The position numbers and the translations under genes are program-made. Positions 61,747 through 64,000 of a DNA stretch of 64,000 nt are shown piece by piece; the first letter of the stretch is position 1, and each line of letters starts with the position of its first letter. This stretch comes from Kriegella sp963975415 (GTDB lineage Bacteria > Bacteroidota > Bacteroidia > Flavobacteriales > Flavobacteriaceae): NCBI RefSeq assembly GCF_963975415.1, contig NZ_CAXBGN010000015.1:1-64000 (forward strand). The letters run 5' to 3'. The notes below the pieces were generated by a model, which was given only the letters and a program-made list of their open reading frames with translations, had not been told where the DNA came from and ran no database searches.

Positions 61747-64000
61747 TTGTATCTTAATTGTCATACATATTACAGTTTGCGCTACGGCACTTTTTCGGAA
61801 GTGGAGCTGCTACAATTGGCAGAGAGCAATCAGGTGACCCAATTGGTGTTGACCGATATCAACAATACTTCGGCCGCACTTAATTTTGTTCGCAAGGCTC
61901 CCGAATATGCTATAAAACCTATACTCGGTGTCGATTTTAGAAATGGCGTCGATCAGTGCTATGTGGGCATTGCCAAAAACAACGAAGGATATCAAGAATT
62001 AAATGACTTTTTGTCTGAACACCTCCATCAACAAAAAGAGCTGCCTTTTATAGCCCCATTTTTTAAAGAGGCGTATGTTGTTTACCCTTTTGAAAAGGTA
62101 GTGTTAATCGATAAAAAAACCTTTGCCGAGCATGAGTTTATAGGGGTTTCAATTGCTGATTTGAGGCGTCTGCCTTTTTCCAGATTATTGACATTAAAAG
62201 ACAAATTGGTAGTGCAGCAGCCGGTTACGTTTCGCGATAAACGTGATTTCAATGCCCATCGACTGTTACGTGCAATCGAAAACAATACCTTGTTGAGTAA
62301 ACTTTGTAAGACCGAGGAGGCTGATGAAGAGGAAAAAATGTTTCCTGTTCAAAACTTGGCGATGGCCTTTTCGGAGTACGCTTTTATTTTGGAGAATACG
62401 GAGCGGTTATTAAACTCTTGTAGTATTCAATTTGACTTTTCTGTTGGACGAGAGTCACAGAATCTTAATACGTATAATGCAACAAAGGAAGAAGATGAAA
62501 ACATGTTGGAACAGTTGTGCCAAGAAGGGTTGCCCTACCGATACCCTGATGGGGGCGATGCCGTTCTGGAACGCTTGGGGAAAGAATTGGAACTTATCAA
62601 AACCATGGGTTTTGTCTCTTATTTTCTTATCAATTGGGATATTGTCTCTTATGCCAGGGAGCAAAAATTTTTCTATGTAGGTCGCGGTAGCGGGGCCAAT
62701 AGTGTTGTCGCTTATTTATTGCGGATTACCGACGTAGACCCCATGGAACTCGATTTGTACTTTGAGCGGTTTATTAATCTGTATAGGGCCAATCCACCTG
62801 ATTTTGACATCGATTTTTCTTGGAAAGACCGTGAGGAAATGACCCAATACATATTTAATAGGTTTCCGAATGTTGCATTATTGGGTACCTACGTTACGTT
62901 TAAGGAAAAGGGTGTTGTTCGAGAATTAGGAAAGGTGTTTGGCCTGCCTAAAAGCGAAATAGACTTTCTATCGGAAGGAAGGTGTAAGTACGAAGATCTC
63001 GATGACGTTTCGCGCCTGGTTATAAAATATGGCCGTTTGATCAAAGGTATGCCCAATTATTTGAGTATACATGCCGGAGGTATTCTCATCAGCGAGAAAC
63101 CTTTGCATTGGTTTTCAGCCACTCATCTGCCGCCCAAAGGTTTTGCGACTGTACAGTTTGATATGGTCATTGCCGAAGATGTAGGCCTGTACAAATTTGA
63201 TATTTTGGCGCAACGTGGCCTGGCCAAGATTAAGGAAACGATGGAAATATTGGAGCGTGACCGTCCCGATGAATTTGCAAAAGTCGATATTCACAATATC
63301 GGTGTATTTAAAAAAGATCCTAAAATCAACAATCTTATAAAAACCGCACAATGTATGGGCTGTTTTTATGTAGAGTCGCCCGCCATGCGCATGCTGCTAA
63401 AAAAGTTGGAGGTCGATAATTACCTGGGACTTGTGGCGGCAAGTTCTATCATCAGACCTGGCGTTGCTAAAAGCGGTATGATGCGCGAATATATTTTGCG
63501 CCATAGAAACAAAGGCAGGGCGGAGGAAAAAGCCCATCCCGTAATGCTAGATATTATGCCCGATACTTATGGGGTAATGGTATATCAAGAAGATGTCATC
63601 AAGGTTGCCCACCATTTTGCCGACCTTACCTTGAGTGAAGCCGATGTCTTGCGTAGGGGTATGAGTGGTAAGTTCCGTTCACGTGATGAGTTTCAAGAGG
63701 TAAAGGAGAAGTTTATTCAAAACTGTCGAAAAAAAGGGGAAGACGACCGCATTATTTTCGAAGTATGGGAACAGATTGCCAGTTTTGCCGGTTATGCCTT
63801 TGCTAAGGGGCATTCGGCATCTTATGCCGTTGAAAGTTACCAAAGCTTGTTTTTAAGGGCGTATTATCCATTGGAATATATGGTGGCGGTGCTTAATAAT
63901 GGTGGTGGATTTTATAGTTCCGAGTTTTATGTACACGAAGCCCGTATGTTGGGCGCTACCGTGCATGCACCCTGTATCAATAAAAGTTTGGCTGTCAACC
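61747..64000 (+). CDS. Second DNA polymerase III alpha subunit (DnaE-type), partial
   Basis: Reading frame continues past the window edge; about 751 residues are visible. I start at TTG (61747), giving MYLNCHTYYSLRYGTFSEVELL, the N-terminal PHP-domain sequence; an in-frame stop lies at 61723-61725 and no ATG intervenes. The polymerase core is intact: FFYVGRGSGANSVVAYLL, ANPPDFDIDFSWKDRE (catalytic Asp pair), SIHAGGILIS, GVMVYQEDV, LRRGMSGK and GYAFAKGHSASYAVESYQS. It follows dinB by 79 bp, as error-prone DnaE2-type polymerases do in cassettes with Y-family polymerases. The PHP domain has lost several metal ligands, supporting a non-replicative role. Confidence 0.92.
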   Translation, partial: MYLNCHTYYSLRYGTFSEVELLQLAESNQVTQLVLTDINNTSAALNFVRKAPEYAIKPILGVDFRNGVDQCYVGIAKNNEGYQELNDFLSEHLHQQKELPFIAPFFKEAYVVYPFEKVVLIDKKTFAEHEFIGVSIADLRRLPFSRLLTLKDKLVVQQPVTFRDKRDFNAHRLLRAIENNTLLSKLCKTEEADEEEKMFPVQNLAMAFSEYAFILENTERLLNSCSIQFDFSVGRESQNLNTYNATKEEDENMLEQLCQEGLPYRYPDGGDAVLERLGKELELIKTMGFVSYFLINWDIVSYAREQKFFYVGRGSGANSVVAYLLRITDVDPMELDLYFERFINLYRANPPDFDIDFSWKDREEMTQYIFNRFPNVALLGTYVTFKEKGVVRELGKVFGLPKSEIDFLSEGRCKYEDLDDVSRLVIKYGRLIKGMPNYLSIHAGGILISEKPLHWFSATHLPPKGFATVQFDMVIAEDVGLYKFDILAQRGLAKIKETMEILERDRPDEFAKVDIHNIGVFKKDPKINNLIKTAQCMGCFYVESPAMRMLLKKLEVDNYLGLVAASSIIRPGVAKSGMMREYILRHRNKGRAEEKAHPVMLDIMPDTYGVMVYQEDVIKVAHHFADLTLSEADVLRRGMSGKFRSRDEFQEVKEKFIQNCRKKGEDDRIIFEVWEQIASFAGYAFAKGHSASYAVESYQSLFLRAYYPLEYMVAVLNNGGGFYSSEFYVHEARMLGATVHAPCINKSLAVN

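Noticed and set aside
1..64000. CRISPR arrays, IS transposases, rRNA genes
   Set aside because: No regularly spaced repeats, transposase motifs or rRNA sequence were seen; this was judged by reading, not by software.

Overview
The window comes from a member of the Bacteroidota, most likely a marine polysaccharide-degrading Flavobacteriaceae of the Maribacter/Zobellia/Arenibacter kind (genus is inference). Supporting signs are SusC/SusD pairs, a C-terminal type IX secretion (type B) sorting domain, a BfmA/BtgA-like mobilization protein, a flavobacterial DUF6660-like protein and AT-rich DNA with Bacteroidetes-style promoter motifs.

Left part (1-18.4 kb): two integrated elements appear to sit in tandem at a tRNA-Leu(CAA) gene. 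The first lies mostly outside the window; its right end shows a DUF6660-like gene and a tyrosine recombinase, then a 3' fragment of tRNA-Leu at about 1557-1615. The second runs from that fragment to a 15-bp direct repeat of the tRNA 3' end (1599-1613 and 18401-18415), about 16.8 kb. It carries an IntDOT-like integrase at the left, a mobilization-type gene pair at the right and, as cargo, a complete [NiFe]-hydrogenase cluster: small and large subunits without a Tat signal, maturation protease, two uncharacterised small proteins, a TPR protein, HypA, HypB, HypF, HypC, HypD, HypE, an NHL-repeat protein and a UreH-type nickel permease. The subunits resemble group 2a uptake hydrogenases. No cytochrome b or other obvious electron acceptor is encoded on the element.

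Middle part (18.7-40.5 kb): first a putative metal-handling locus (His-rich DUF4198 protein, HupE/UreJ protein, small Cys protein, SusC/SusD-type pair), then on the other strand a CSCC-containing beta-propeller lipoprotein and a TlpA-like thioredoxin. Next comes a beta-glucan (laminarin-type) utilization locus: a two-domain sensor/LuxR regulator, SusC, SusD, a surface glycan-binding lipoprotein with two tandem carbohydrate-binding-like domains, a GH16 laminarinase-type enzyme and a clan GH-A glycosidase.

Right part (40.6-64 kb): a propeller-GH29 fucosidase fusion, a DUF5009/HGSNAT-like membrane protein, and a tight five-gene catabolic operon (isopropylmalate/tartrate dehydrogenase-like enzyme, cyclase-family hydrolase, DUF1537 four-carbon acid sugar kinase, MFS transporter, Gfo/Idh/MocA oxidoreductase). 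It is divergent from two secreted clan GH-A-like glycosidases and is followed by a LacI regulator; the divergent promoter region holds six LacI-type TTGNNCAA sites. Then come a Kre9-like secreted protein, a T9SS cargo protein, a secreted metallophosphoesterase with PA14 domain, and a mutagenic-repair pair: dinB (Pol IV), preceded by tandem GGAAATATTCC sites, and a second DnaE-type polymerase cut by the window edge.
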